Shown here in pieces: positions 51,038 through 56,197 of a DNA stretch of 64,000 bases. Numbering within the stretch: the stretch's first letter is position 1; the number at the start of each line of letters is the position of its first letter. The notes beneath the pieces were generated by a model. It saw only the letters and a list, made by a program, of their open reading frames with translations. It made no database searches and was not told the origin of the DNA. Position numbers and translations under genes: made by a program. The stretch is from contig NC_090172.1 of NCBI RefSeq assembly GCF_024679245.1, positions 46,855,676-46,919,675 on the forward strand, given 5' to 3'. Source of the stretch: Pseudorasbora parva (lineage: Eukaryota > Chordata > Actinopteri > Cypriniformes > Gobionidae).

Positions 51038-51167
51038 ACACATAAATAAAAAAGCAAGAAAATAAAACTATTTGAGACAATTTAATGTATATAATTTTCT
51101 CCCTACCTGAGATAAGAGAGCGACTCAGGATCAAAATGAGTAAAGACGTGTAGCTTATCCCAATCAT
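20080..51167 (-). CDS. Large transmembrane mucin of the MUC3/MUC12/MUC17 type (13 coding exons)
   Basis: A cell-surface mucin with a very long O-glycosylated ectodomain, likely of epithelial apical membranes. Coding exons in transcript order: 51167-51107, 49964-49854, 37544-28650, 28227-28112, 27361-27303, 27182-27117, 26917-26799, 26718-26668, 24342-24168, 23891-23730, 21397-21315, 20877-20747, 20124-20080. Every junction is GT-AG, every phase agrees, and the total is 10,074 bp (3357 residues plus stop). Domain order is signal peptide, short Thr-rich exon, tandem-repeat mucin domain, EGF-like, SEA, EGF-like, transmembrane helix, cytoplasmic tail, which is the plan of MUC3/12/17 (MUC13 is related). 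Linkage to a NAT16-like gene supports the MUC3/12/17 assignment. Intron 2 is 12.3 kb and full of transposons; intron 8 holds a Tc1. A neighbouring MUC13-like identity cannot be fully excluded. Confidence 0.9.
20236..20569. mobile_element. TA-flanked foldback element in the last mucin intron
   Basis: CACTGTAAAATTAAAC at the left and TTTTTTTACAGTG at the right are inverted ends bounded by TA on both sides. The arms share AAGGCAACCAG/CTGGTTGCCTT. No coding sequence. Confidence 0.75.
21775..21841. repeat. (CT)n microsatellite
   Basis: About 65 bp of pure TC dinucleotide within intron 10 of the mucin gene. Confidence 0.95.
21842..23729. other. Mucin intron 10, no exon seen; (TA)n tracts
   Basis: AT-rich intronic sequence with TA tracts near 22945-22962 and 23048-23080, a C-rich patch near 22235-22275, and no recognisable exon or complete transposon. 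Confidence 0.5.
23730..24342 (-). CDS. Mucin exons 9-10: second EGF-like module and transmembrane helix
   Basis: Exon 24342-24168 encodes VCVKPLQVLPEDFRKYFEAI, then a Cys-rich EGF-like module (VTCATQCHRDHPKPKLC, TDRGTCQVSIQGPSC). The codon split at the junction gives a Tyr, and exon 23891-23730 completes the module (CRQTNDYWYLGADC). A hydrophobic helix follows (VGFYAGLGTVAAIALVTVAS and on to AYLV) with a basic stop-transfer sequence NKRMEKR. This is the membrane-proximal order of MUC3/12/17. Junction phases agree with exons 8 and 11. Confidence 0.88.
24897..26464 (-). pseudogene. Tc1 transposase relic in two pieces
   Basis: The N-terminal piece (26464 to about 26160) has the helix-turn-helix region (SISQSAQLLGLSHTTISSVYKKW). 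After the insertion the catalytic part resumes (about 25410-24897), with KHNENMDPSCLVTTVQAGGG, VMVWGMFSWHTLGSLV and YFQQDNAPC, which carries the second catalytic Asp. The first catalytic Asp region is altered, the C-terminal Glu region is lost and frameshifts are present. Inactive. Confidence 0.8.
25411..26158. mobile_element. Insertion within the Tc1 element, made of fish interspersed repeats
   Basis: The Tc1 sequence stops after GTCAAAGTTGCTTTTAT and resumes at TCTATCAGCTTGAATC. The insert holds a 14-base C run near 25550, a fragment (about 25630-25765) of the same repeat that lies between the (TG)n tracts at 62.6 kb, a set of short repeats built on GCGTAGACATAC/GCGGAATCACA (25780-25880), and a (GAA)n run at 26063-26078. 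Exact ends are uncertain. Confidence 0.5.
26668..28227 (-). CDS. Mucin exons 4-8: SEA domain
   Basis: Five short exons encode the SEA domain. Exon 4 (28227-28112) has VQVEMELNEDFIPEYANSSS...FVKDFISK; exon 5 (27361-27303) has VELRYSEVPDFKSVGDIVL; exon 6 (27182-27117) is a 22-codon basic insert (AGRPRSTQRGKRSLPVKENA); exon 7 (26917-26799) has LNVMHGVILNITNNDNVYN...HLKVVKNISISFIKHP; exon 8 (26718-26668) has GLEVIAASASETNLN. The order matches the SEA of MUC17, where the autocleavage motif GSVVV would fall at the start of exon 7. Here it is replaced by a non-matching SLNVM, and exon 6 supplies an RGKR-S furin-like site instead. Phases 1,0,2,2,1,1 all agree. Confidence 0.85.
27763..28075. mobile_element. 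TTAA-flanked foldback element in mucin intron 4
   Basis: GGGATAGTTTACCC at the left and GGGTGAACTTTACT at the right are imperfect inverted ends, with TTAA at 27759-27762 and 28076-28079. The inner arms are mirror images (TTTTGAAGAATG / CATTCTTCAAAA; TTGACTTCCATAG). Same family as at 6546 and 18026. Confidence 0.85.
28650..37544 (-). CDS. Mucin exon 3: giant tandem-repeat exon plus first EGF-like module
   Basis: A single 8,895-bp exon, 2965 codons, open throughout on the minus strand but almost without Met. Acceptor CCAAAACAG at 37545, donor GTTAGT below 28650, phase 1 in and out. It starts DLTFSTSVSDTTSRDPTD and enters about 56 tandem 50-residue units rich in Thr and Ser. Past about 29090 the repeat degenerates into non-unit Thr-rich sequence (GMVPTLTSEGDTTTE). 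It ends with an EGF-like module with four cysteines (CENGGSPQPNNLACVCLNGF...HC), the same four-Cys form seen in MUC17. About half of all residues in a unit are Ser or Thr, so dense O-glycosylation is expected. Confidence 0.92.
29095..37490 (-). repeat. Coding VNTR, 150-bp unit, about 56 copies
   Basis: A 150-bp unit (50 codons) recurs without interruption; example landmarks are GTTACACCGGAAATCCCTGT every 150 bp from about 29,111. Each unit reads TTDILTTTEITATSETSNTG, ETSVTPGESTTGISGVTSGD, PTATTVDTTL, with variants such as QHE for PGE. A few units are 114 bp, having lost 12 codons in frame (near 30,950, 31,070, 33,730 and 35,045). Copies are 90% or more alike by eye, which fits recent unequal exchange. 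Confidence 0.95.
37725..38074 (+). repeat. LTR of a Ty3/gypsy-like element with primer binding site
   Basis: Starts TGTGGCAAGG and ends TTTATTACA. It contains a TATAAAA-like box (GAATATAAAACGCC near 37850) and AATAAA near 38008. TGGTGCCGAAAACCCGGGA follows directly, as expected for a tRNA primer binding site. Only one LTR is present; no partner is found on the right side. Confidence 0.7.
38119..38822 (+). pseudogene. Gag-like (SCAN-like) frame fused to an integrase fragment
   Basis: The first about 205 codons read as a Gag of a fish Ty3/gypsy group with a SCAN-like region (EDPEAFLELFQKSAEACGWP, QWPVRLIPLLSGEAQAA, HRQRFRSLDWGDAGRPFAMA). Near 38740 the sequence switches abruptly to an integrase C-terminal segment in another frame (TDGLVERFNRTLKTMIRKFV). 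Protease, reverse transcriptase, RNase H and most of integrase are therefore deleted. The integrase part then runs into Tc1 sequence at about 38830. Confidence 0.75.
38833..39660 (+). pseudogene. Tc1 transposase, N-terminus lost, catalytic triad region still open
   Basis: 275 open codons. They start inside the DNA-binding region (GCSQSAVSRHLSGKSVGRKK) and run through the whole catalytic domain: ELFSDESKF (first Asp), FVFQHDLAPAHSAK (second Asp) and NSPDLNAIENLWD (Glu, DD34E-type). The C-terminus is present (DARPNTLDELKAAIEASW). The first part of the transposase and its start were replaced by the retrotransposon fragment, so a normal protein cannot be made, although the catalytic domain frame is intact. 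Confidence 0.82.
39979..40116. mobile_element. Short TA-flanked foldback element
   Basis: CACTGTAAAAAAAAAG at the left and TTTTTTTTACAGTG at the right, each next to TA. Only 138 bp. It abuts the Tc1 right end, the TA at 39977-39978 being shared by both. Confidence 0.75.
40387..40482 (-). mobile_element. Miniature DIRS-type derivative (termini only)
   Basis: 96 bp reading, on the minus strand, GTCTCGGTTACGTATGTAAC at one end and CTGAACGAAAGGGAAC at the other, the same two outer termini as the full DIRS element at 40711-46078. Between them is a short palindromic ACGTCAGTAACTGACGT core. GTT flanks the plus-strand right side (40483-40485) as in the full element. No coding sequence. Confidence 0.65.
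40496..40707. repeat. Older interspersed repeat, split by the DIRS insertion (left part)
   Basis: GC-richer repeat-like sequence ending at the DIRS boundary; the probable continuation is at 46079-46410. Contains GGTGGGCGGGGCC and no open frame of note. Confidence 0.35.
40755..40905. repeat. DIRS right inverted terminal repeat
   Basis: About 150 bp that are the reverse complement of 45912-46060 (for example CCGGAAGCTATAAAACGTCC at 40862 against its complement near 45935). Includes a TATAAAA box, likely part of the element's promoter in the upstream copy. Confidence 0.85.
40958..41057. other. DIRS internal complementary region (circle-junction copy)
   Basis: Read on the minus strand this is the left outer end of the element (CAGCTCGAGTTCCCCGAAAG, GGAAC) joined head to tail to its right outer end (GTCTCGGTTACGTATGTAAC ... 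GAACGAGACGCTGCGTCG). The point of union is at 41010/41011. Such a region templates completion of the circular DNA intermediate in DIRS elements. Confidence 0.85.
41118..42190 (-). CDS. DIRS tyrosine recombinase
   Basis: Integrates the circular DNA copy of the element. The N-terminal core-binding part has SRAPSTRKLYALKWRLFSAW and LEFLQERFSAGLTPSTLKVY. The catalytic part has SSLKRIGDIQSL (catalytic Arg), RAHSTRGMAASKAL (His-x-x-Arg) and FVRFYELDL (nucleophilic Tyr), so the R-H-R-Y set is complete. The stop is at 41118. The start is uncertain: the frame stays open far upstream (to 44228), overlapping the RT gene in another frame, but only the last 350 or so codons look like recombinase. Confidence 0.88.
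42119..44251 (-). CDS. DIRS reverse transcriptase / RNase H polyprotein
   Basis: 710 codons, uninterrupted. Reverse transcriptase motifs: YFIVPKKDGGLRPILDLR, FVTIDLKDAYFHV (catalytic Asp), LPFGLALSPRTF and NYIDDWLIL (YIDD). RNase H follows with LTTDASLTGWGA (Asp), INRLEMLAVFLALK (Glu) and VRTDNTSVVAYIN (Asp). The C-terminal 130 or so residues (VELLWKVYGKAEIDLFASAE, VLLVAPNWPTRVWF) correspond to the methyltransferase-like region of DIRS elements, a less certain call. It begins 25 bp after the gag stop, and its 3' end overlaps the recombinase frame. Confidence 0.9.
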   Translation of the reverse strand: MVPPVGKRCLPLPTVPVSLRHPRGAALPTLPQCRGAVGLRGPPEGGPHPLRGVPEQSSQLFPAGPPLQGTVLVAQNTPEASLERLVPLVDFLDEWKRLPNISRWVLQIIERGYAIQFGSRPPPFSGVLPTEVGPEQALVMAQEVETLLQKGAIERVPPPSRESGFYSRYFIVPKKDGGLRPILDLRLLNRSVAKLKFKMLTLRQIVAQVKSEDWFVTIDLKDAYFHVSILPHHRKFLRFAFGGEAYQYRVLPFGLALSPRTFTKCVDAALAPLRLQGIRILNYIDDWLILANTEQMAVQHRDAVLAHMSKLGLRLNAKKSVLSPAQRTTFLGVNWDSVIMRAQLSPTRIASILAAAKEQKLGRAVTVKQFQKLLGLMAAASNVIPFGLLYMRPLQWWLKTKGFSPRGNPLRTIKVTRRCLRALVMWKNPGFLSQGPVLGALVRRVTLTTDASLTGWGATMSGRSSQGLWQEHQRHWHINRLEMLAVFLALKQFLPDLRGHHVLVRTDNTSVVAYINHQGGLKSRPLDKLAHRILLWAQGKLLSIRAVYIPGALNQEADSLSRQGPRPGEWRLHPEVVELLWKVYGKAEIDLFASAENSHCPQWFSLTHPAPLGLDAMVQEWPRLPLYAFPPIVLLPGVLEGVRRDGAQVLLVAPNWPTRVWFADLISLLEGSPMEIPTRRDLLSQAGGRFLHPRPEMWKLWAWPLRGLGS
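44277..45758 (-). CDS. DIRS Gag-like protein
   Basis: 493 codons, first gene of the element. The N-terminal 50 residues have a Cys/His cluster suggesting a zinc-binding fold (HLLCVACLGAQHA and GAACEHCERM). An acidic, Ser-rich linker follows (LSSSEEVDVESIDTEDSP), then an Ala-rich helical region, with a basic C-terminus (RRSQTRPSRGRADLRT). Position and composition fit the first frame of DIRS elements; sequence identity of Gag across families is low, so the call rests mainly on context. Confidence 0.8.
   Translation of the reverse strand: MASESSNFRKCVPPCPRYITGGDTHLLCVACLGAQHAQAALEGAACEHCERMPLRTLRSRRALFEEGALARVPRGSGPAAAEAERRLQSWGSQLDVAEGLETGAALSLPSPAPSSGSSRGMEARMAVSSPPREPPVLHLSSSEEVDVESIDTEDSPLQSPASEELVEVLTRAVARLNIDWPTERSEAGRKRHSKLDERFLPSRASEPQRRGLPFFHDLHTEVARSWKRPASYRVFSPQTSVYSNICGLRQYGYGAMPKVEETLASHLSPSSASSLKAPTLPTRPLKTTSAMVGKAYSAAGQAAACLHTMAIVQAYQADLLRDLDGSDAVGGDIIAELRSSADLALRATKETARCVGRSMAALVATERHLWLNPTDIKEREKAFLLDAPLSPGGLFGDAVHTVTERFQESKKQAAALKQFLPLRVQVPGAAADTTKQPKPSTSSSYRAQQKQSVAARAPPQRGDEGRRSQTRPSRGRADLRTVLIAKKASSKRS
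45912..46060. repeat. DIRS left inverted terminal repeat
   Basis: Reverse complement of 40755-40905. It lies upstream of the gag frame on the minus strand, and its TATAAAA (minus-strand reading near 45938) suits a promoter. Confidence 0.85.
46079..46410. repeat. Older interspersed repeat, split by the DIRS insertion (right part)
   Basis: Continues the repeat at 40496-40707. Includes a GTCTGG...CCAGAC-type palindrome near 46360-46400 and GGCGGGAT-like sequence, resembling a non-autonomous DNA transposon end. Family not identified. Confidence 0.35.
46590..47174. mobile_element. Foldback DNA element (AGCTGTCTCATTT termini)
   Basis: Left end AGCTGTGTCTCATTTCG and right end AAATGAGACAGCT are inverted, and the subterminal parts mirror each other (CATCCTCCGAAGGACACATCC against GGGCGCATCCGAAGGTCGCA). 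No coding sequence. The target duplication is unclear. Confidence 0.6.
47480..47821. mobile_element. TTAA-flanked foldback element
   Basis: GCTTGGAACATACTCTGCAAGAAC at the left and GTTCTTGTGGAGTATGTTGTAGTC at the right are inverted ends. TTAA lies on both sides (47476-47479 and 47822-47825). A piggyBac-type non-autonomous element, distinct in sequence from the AGGGATAG family. Confidence 0.75.
48211..49084. mobile_element. Approximately 0.9-kb non-autonomous DNA element (GGCCTGTTGCACAAAGC ends)
   Basis: GGCCTGTTGCACAAAGCTGG at the left; the right end reversed reads GGCCTGTTACATGAAGCTAG. Subterminal arms contain AACTCTGG/CCAGAGTT-like and GGTTTAG/CTAAACC mirror segments. The centre is AT-rich and no transposase is present. 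Confidence 0.6.
49500..49631 (+). mobile_element. Second miniature DIRS-type derivative (termini only)
   Basis: 132 bp starting GTCTCGGTTACGTATGTAAC and ending GACTGAAAGGGAAC, preceded by AAC and ending in AAC. Inner CAGTACTGA motifs form a palindrome. Same organisation as 40387-40482 in the opposite orientation. Confidence 0.65.
49854..51167 (-). CDS. Mucin exons 1-2: signal peptide and short Thr-rich segment
   Basis: Exon 1 (51167-51107) encodes MIGISYTSLLILILSRSLIS, a typical signal peptide, with donor TCAG/GTAGGG. Exon 2 (49964-49854) encodes 37 codons starting DPLKATTVSTSTADTAD and ending TTTTGPTPA, Thr-rich but not part of the tandem array. Both end in phase 1, matching the giant exon. 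The start was chosen because the frame upstream has only a GTG before it. Of two possible acceptors for exon 2, the upstream AG would bring an immediate stop, so the CTTCAG site is used. Confidence 0.8.
50980..51048. repeat. (AAAT)n microsatellite in mucin intron 1
   Basis: About 65 bp of AAAT tetranucleotide repeats. Confidence 0.95.
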
Positions 51168-51200
51168 TTCCCCAAATGATGCCAGTATGAGTCCAAACAC

Positions 51201-52230
51201 ATGAAAAATAATACACTGAAGCCTCAGTCTTTAACAGGTGTAGCCATATAGCCACTTCATCTCTGCCTCTGAAACTCAATGTGATTTACCAACCCAAGTA
51301 CGTGGTTTAGATAGTCACACATTCTGAAAGCCATGATCATGTATCAAAGTCCACTGTAAGAGGAATATACAGATCCTGAAACACTGATAAAAGTCTTATT
51401 TTCTAATTAAGTCTTATGAAAATCTTATTTTCATTCTAAGGATGATAATCTTGATACTGTATTATTACTTTGTCTTCTGGGTAAATTTCATCTTCACTGA
51501 GCCAGAAACATTCACTGTTCTCAATTTTAGAAAGTTCTCCTCTAATATAAAGTCCCTTTTTACTTCCGTGAAGAAATACAAAGGCTTTGAAAAACATATA
51601 TACTTAAGTTGTAACTTAAGGAATCTTTAATTTTTCATGTTGACCAAATGTTTTATTGTGTTGAATTGTGTAATTCTTATAATATCAGAGTAACTTGTGT
51701 AACCACTCAGGTCTGCATAATGAGGTCAGACAGATCAGACTACATCCTCAGAAAGTTACTAAGTGATTTTGAATAAACTATAAGAAGAAACAGTATAGCC
51801 ACTTAAAATATAGGCCTAAACCTGCGCTCAACACACTCCCCACTTCTTTTTTTTAAAAGTGTATTTAACTTTCTAGAAGCAGGTCTCCTAGAAGAAATAC
51901 ATTCCTCACTTTTTTTCTGGGATTCAAAAGTCCCTTAAAACTGCAGTAGTTAAGCCCTTTCTGAAAAAAAGAACAATTGCATTTTGAACAACTGTAATTT
52001 CACTGTAAGGGGACCCGGGGTGTGTCTAGATAGAAATGGCTCATTCCAAGGTAATAAATAACATAGTTATGTATATTAAATTGCATTTCTGTCAATATAT
52101 CCTCATAAATACTACACATGGCACCTTTAAGCTCAAATGGATACTTTGACAATTTTCAACCTGGTTTCCAACCACAGCACAGCACAGAGATGTGCTCATA
52201 AAGATAATAAATTATATTTGCTTTAAGGTG
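51201..52230. other. Upstream region of the mucin gene
   Basis: No exon seen. AT-rich. Any mucin promoter would lie here on the minus strand, but no TATA box or CpG island is evident. Confidence 0.4.
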
Positions 52231-53080
52231 TGTTACGTCCCTCAGTTGTTATTGTCTAGAGTTAAACGGGAATGCAACATATTACCAGCTATGCAAGCAT
52301 CTATTGGAGGAAGGTCAATAAACGGAGAGGACAAAACAACTACCTTTACAAAAAAAGGTTTATTGCTCAGTGCAAAATAAATGGATAAGGTGTCAAAAAT
52401 ATTTACAATAATATTTACAAACAAACATACATAAAGTAAACAGAAAGAAAACATAAACAATGCTCAAACCGAGGTGGGAAGGGAAACACAAGTAGAGGCC
52501 AAATCAAAGAAATTAACAAAACAAAAACAACTAACAAAGTTTAACCACTAAACTAACTATCAAAGCAAAATGTAGAAATAAAAAGTCTTCAGCGTAAATG
52601 ACGCCCAAACTAAACTACACTAACTAAACAAAACAAAACATACAAAATACGGCACTCTCTCTTAACCTAGTGTGTGTAATACAGCAACAAACAAACGTCC
52701 TGCGTGGTACGCAATGTATGTCGTACGACCTGCTTTTCCTGTGCTCTCCTTCCCAGCCTCACCGCCATAGACGACTACTGAAAGAAACAGAACATGCAAC
52801 ATTATTAGGAACCCACACGATTACAAAGAACGTTTACTGAGAGACAAAAGTCTCATTCTCAAGTACCACGCCGCAGCATGACACGGGGCAGGAAGCTAAC
52901 CCTCCAGCCCCCGATTTGGAGGAAGATCCGGCTTTTAAAGCACAAGGCCAACCCTGATTGGATGGAGCGGCAGAGACGTCATCTCCAACACTGACGTCTG
53001 CAACGGGGATCCCCTCAATCTAAAAGAGACACACACACACACCCACACCCACATACCAAATACGTACAGCGTACGTAACA
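52231..53080 (-). repeat. 3' LTR of the gypsy element
   Basis: 850 bp bounded by TGTTACG and CGTAACA. Its last 324 bp in plus coordinates (from about 52757) are nearly identical to 55874-56193, differing mainly in a CA-rich stretch. Confidence 0.85.
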
Positions 53081-53171
53081 CTTCCCCTCCTAAAGACTTA
53101 ACCAAAACGTATTAAAAAAAACAACAACAACAAAAAAACTGAATAAAAACTTACTGGATACATAAATTACA

Positions 53172-53575
53172 TTATGCTCTAGATAAAGCATCCGCGACAA
53201 CGTTTTCAGATCCCTTCTTGTGCTTGTTGTTTAGATTATATTCCTGCACAACTAATGACCAACGCATGAGTCGCTGGTTATGATTGTACATTCTGGACAG
53301 GAAAACCAATGGATTATGATCAGTGTAGACAGTCACTGGTTCCACAGATGAACCGACATAGACTTCAAAAAACTGCAACGCTAAAAGAAGGCTTCCTTCT
53401 CTATCGTAGAGTAATTAACCTGATGTTTGTTAAATTTCCGCGAGAAATAACAAATAGGATGGTCTAACCCAGAGTCACCCTCTTGAAGCAACACAGCGCA
53501 AGTGGCAAAAGCACTCGCGTCTACTTACATCTTAAACGGACGGGAGAACTCTGGCGCGGCCAGAACAGGTGCACT
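53172..53575 (-). pseudogene. Gypsy RNase H relic
   Basis: Part of the RNase H domain: VTVYTDHNPLVFLSRMYNHN and QEYNLNNKHKKGSENVVADA are characteristic. A stop codon lies just before the first catalytic Asp (VDAS), and a frameshift near 53385 separates this part from the last open stretch. It joins the RT piece across the inserted foldback element. Confidence 0.8.
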
Positions 53576-53580
53576 GCTTA

Positions 53581-54454
53581 AGCCTAGTTCACACTGCCCG
53601 ACTTTTGCCCCGATTTTGAGTCGCCGACAGGTTTTGCGAAATCGCCGACAAATGCCCGAGATCACAGGCAAATCGGTGCTCGTGTACGCGAGTGACAATC
53701 ACGCAGTGTGAATAATCAAAGACGCGATCAGAGAGAATCGCAGACGAGTCGCCGATGCCAGTGAGATATTTGGCATGCTAAATATCTGGACCTGTCGGCG
53801 ATTCAAACTCCTGCTGTGTGAACTGCGTTCTGACTGAAAATGACATCGGCGATGACCGACAGCCAATGAAAGAGTGAGATACAGGGCAGCAGGACGTTTA
53901 GGGAGGAGTTATAGAGTAGAATATCAGTATTTTAATAGATATATTTACAATTATAATTTATAAATAGGTATAAAAAACATTTGCACATCCAGCCACAGCA
54001 GCAGCACATTACAAAATTGTTTATTTACCTCAAACTGTCTTTGCAGAACACAATCCTGGCTCCCTCTGTCTCTCCAACAATTTCTTCCGCCATAATCTTT
54101 TTTTTTCTTTTTCTCCACAAATCAGCGCACATACAGTTTGAAGCAAACGTTGTGCAGTTTATCATTTTAAATAACAATTCAAAGTCTCGCGCGAGAAGTC
54201 TGACGCACGTGTGATCTCGCGTTGTTTACTTGGCACATCGCACGTGTAGTTGGGAAACGTAGTTTGCACACTGGAGAGAGAGAGAGTTGTCGGCGATTCT
54301 TCCTCTTGTTCAGTCATGCAGTGTGAACTCCTCTGTCGTCAAACCATCGTGCAGTGTGAACACAGCAGTGACTGAATGACACCCCAGATAGTCATGCAGT
54401 GTGAATAGAGCAGTGACTCGACGAGTTTGAAAATCGTGCAGTCTGAACTAGGCT
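53581..54454. mobile_element. Harbinger-like foldback element inserted in the gypsy element
   Basis: AGCCTAGTTCACACTGCCCG and GTGCAGTCTGAACTAGGCT are inverted ends, flanked by TTA on both sides (53578-53580 and 54455-54457), the target type of PIF/Harbinger elements. Removing it and one TTA restores the retrotransposon reading frame locally, which confirms the boundaries. Contains many TCGCCGA/TCGGCGA motifs and no transposase. Confidence 0.85.
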
Positions 54455-54500
54455 TTAGCAAGGTCTTAATACTATTAAAAGTATGTTGGCAATCATTCGA

Positions 54501-55615
54501 CTACACAAAATCATTCACAGGACTTAACAGTCTGGTAAGAGGCTGCACAACAGCAGAAAATTTTCGGCAAAAGCCCCTATAATACCTAGCCATACCTAGA
54601 AAACGGCGCAACTCCCGTCTGGTGGTGGGCACAGGAAAATCAACGATAGCCGAAACTTTGGCCAACACTGGTCGAACTTGACCCTGACCAACTACTTTCC
54701 CCAGATATGTGACTGTGGCTTTTCCGAACTCACACTTCGTCAAGTTTATCGTTAAAGACGCATTTGCCAGTCGTTCAAACACAGTTCTTAAAAGAGATAA
54801 ATGCTCTGGCCAGTCAGAAGAATATACCACCAGGTCATCAAGTTAAGCGTTACAATTTGGCACTCCGGACAACACAATATTAACCAGACGCTGGAATGTT
54901 GCCGGGGCGTTTCGTAATCCGAACGCCATGACTTTATATTGGCAGAAGGTGTCAGGCGTTACAAACGCAGATATCTCTGCTGCGTGAGGTGTAAGGGGCA
55001 CCTGCCAGTACCCTTTAAGAAGGTCTAATTTGGTTACAAATTTTACGGAACCCAGATTGTCTATACAATCTTCCATTCTCGGCAGAGGATAACAATCCGG
55101 AACAGTAACAGCGTTGACTTTTCTATAATCTGTACAAAATCGAAAAGTACCATCGGGCTTAGGCTCTAGAAGACACGGAGAACTCCATGAACTGAAGCTA
55201 GGTTCAGCTAGGTCATGTTTCTGCAAGTGGTCAACCTCTGACTTCATCACTGACCGTTTCATACTATTAACTCTATACGCATGTTGTCTTATTGAAGAAT
55301 CACACGTAATCTGAATGTCGTGTTCCAACACGTTAGTTTGAGACGGGGTGTCTCCAAACAACATGGGAAAATCGTTAATCACGTTCATTATATCCTGCTT
55401 CTGGACTTTGGGTAGATTATTCAAAAACTGTGGCAAGTTCTGCAGTATCGCTGAATTAGAGAGTCTCACACACCACTGTGAACCACGAAGAGACACACCG
55501 TCATCGTCATCCCGGCATCCACCATCAGATGGCAACTCCTCTTCGCAAAGCTCAGCTGTGGGCACAGTAACAGCAGCCGTAGATTCGGCAACAGAGCAAA
55601 CCTTCGTCCCAACCT
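54501..55615 (-). pseudogene. Gypsy reverse transcriptase relic
   Basis: The frame from 55615 to 54843 covers the region before and most of the RT domain (RFCTDYRKVNAVTVPDCYPL, VTKLDLLKGYWQVPL with a catalytic Asp, and MAFGLRNAPATFQ). It is cut by a TAA at 54843-54845, exactly where the Tyr of the YxDD active-site box is expected. The frame resumes (LDDLVVYSSDWPEH) with the thumb and connection region to 54501 (KCEFGKATVTYLGKVVG, RRELRRFLGMARYYRGF). Gag and protease are not identified. Confidence 0.88.
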
Positions 55616-55617
55616 CT

Positions 55618-55873
55618 TGTCACGGTTCATGGATTCCCTGTCTCACTCTTGGGTGCGTGTTGAATGTAGGTGGGGGCGGATTGGCTCATCACGCACCTGT
55701 GGCTGGTCGCCTGTGCCAGCTGCAACTCATCACCTTCACCCTATTTAGTCTCTCTGTTCTCTCTTGTCTTTGTCAGAGCGTTGTTGGATGTTTCCCCTTG
55801 TGTCTCCGTGTCGGTTGTCGTTTCCCCCCTCCGTGAAACGCTGGATCCCTTCCTGGATTGCCTGCACCGATCT
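55618..55873. repeat. Foreign segment replacing part of the 5' LTR, itself LTR-like
   Basis: Begins TGTCACGGTTCATGGATTCC at the end of the RT-side coding sequence and runs to where the gypsy LTR homology resumes. The TGTCACGG start and composition resemble the LTR of another family. How it was joined is unknown. Confidence 0.4.
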
Positions 55874-56197
55874 CCTCACCGCCATAGACGACTACTGAAA
55901 GAAACAGAACATGCAACATTATTAGGAACCCACACGATTACAAAGAACGTTTACTGAGAGACAAAAGTCTCATTCTCAAGTACCACGCCGCAGCATGACA
56001 CGGGGCAGGAAGCTAACCCTCCAGCCCCCGATTTGGAGGAAGATCCGGCTTTTAAAGCACAAGGCCAACCCTGATTGGATGGAGCGGCAGAGACGTCATC
56101 TCCAACACTGACGTCTGCAACGGGGATCCCCTCAATCTAAAAGAGACAGACACACACACACCCACATACCAAATACGTACAGCGTACGTAACAGGTG

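Larger units (their letters stand above)
52231..56193 (-). mobile_element. Ty3/gypsy LTR retrotransposon, decayed, GGTG target duplication
   Basis: Both outer ends read TGTTACG/CGTAACA and are flanked by GGTG (52227-52230 and 56194-56197), so they are the ends of one insertion. The 3' LTR (52231-53080, 850 bp) is complete; the 5' LTR (about 55874-56193) is truncated. A polypurine tract (AGGAGGGGAAG, minus strand) sits next to the 3' LTR. Between lie a broken RT and RNase H. Integrase is missing: RNase H is followed within about 90 bp by the polypurine tract. Confidence 0.88.

Noticed and set aside
51168..51200. Extension of the mucin N-terminus to 51200
   Set aside because: The codon there is GTG, not ATG; the ATG at 51167 gives a compact signal peptide.
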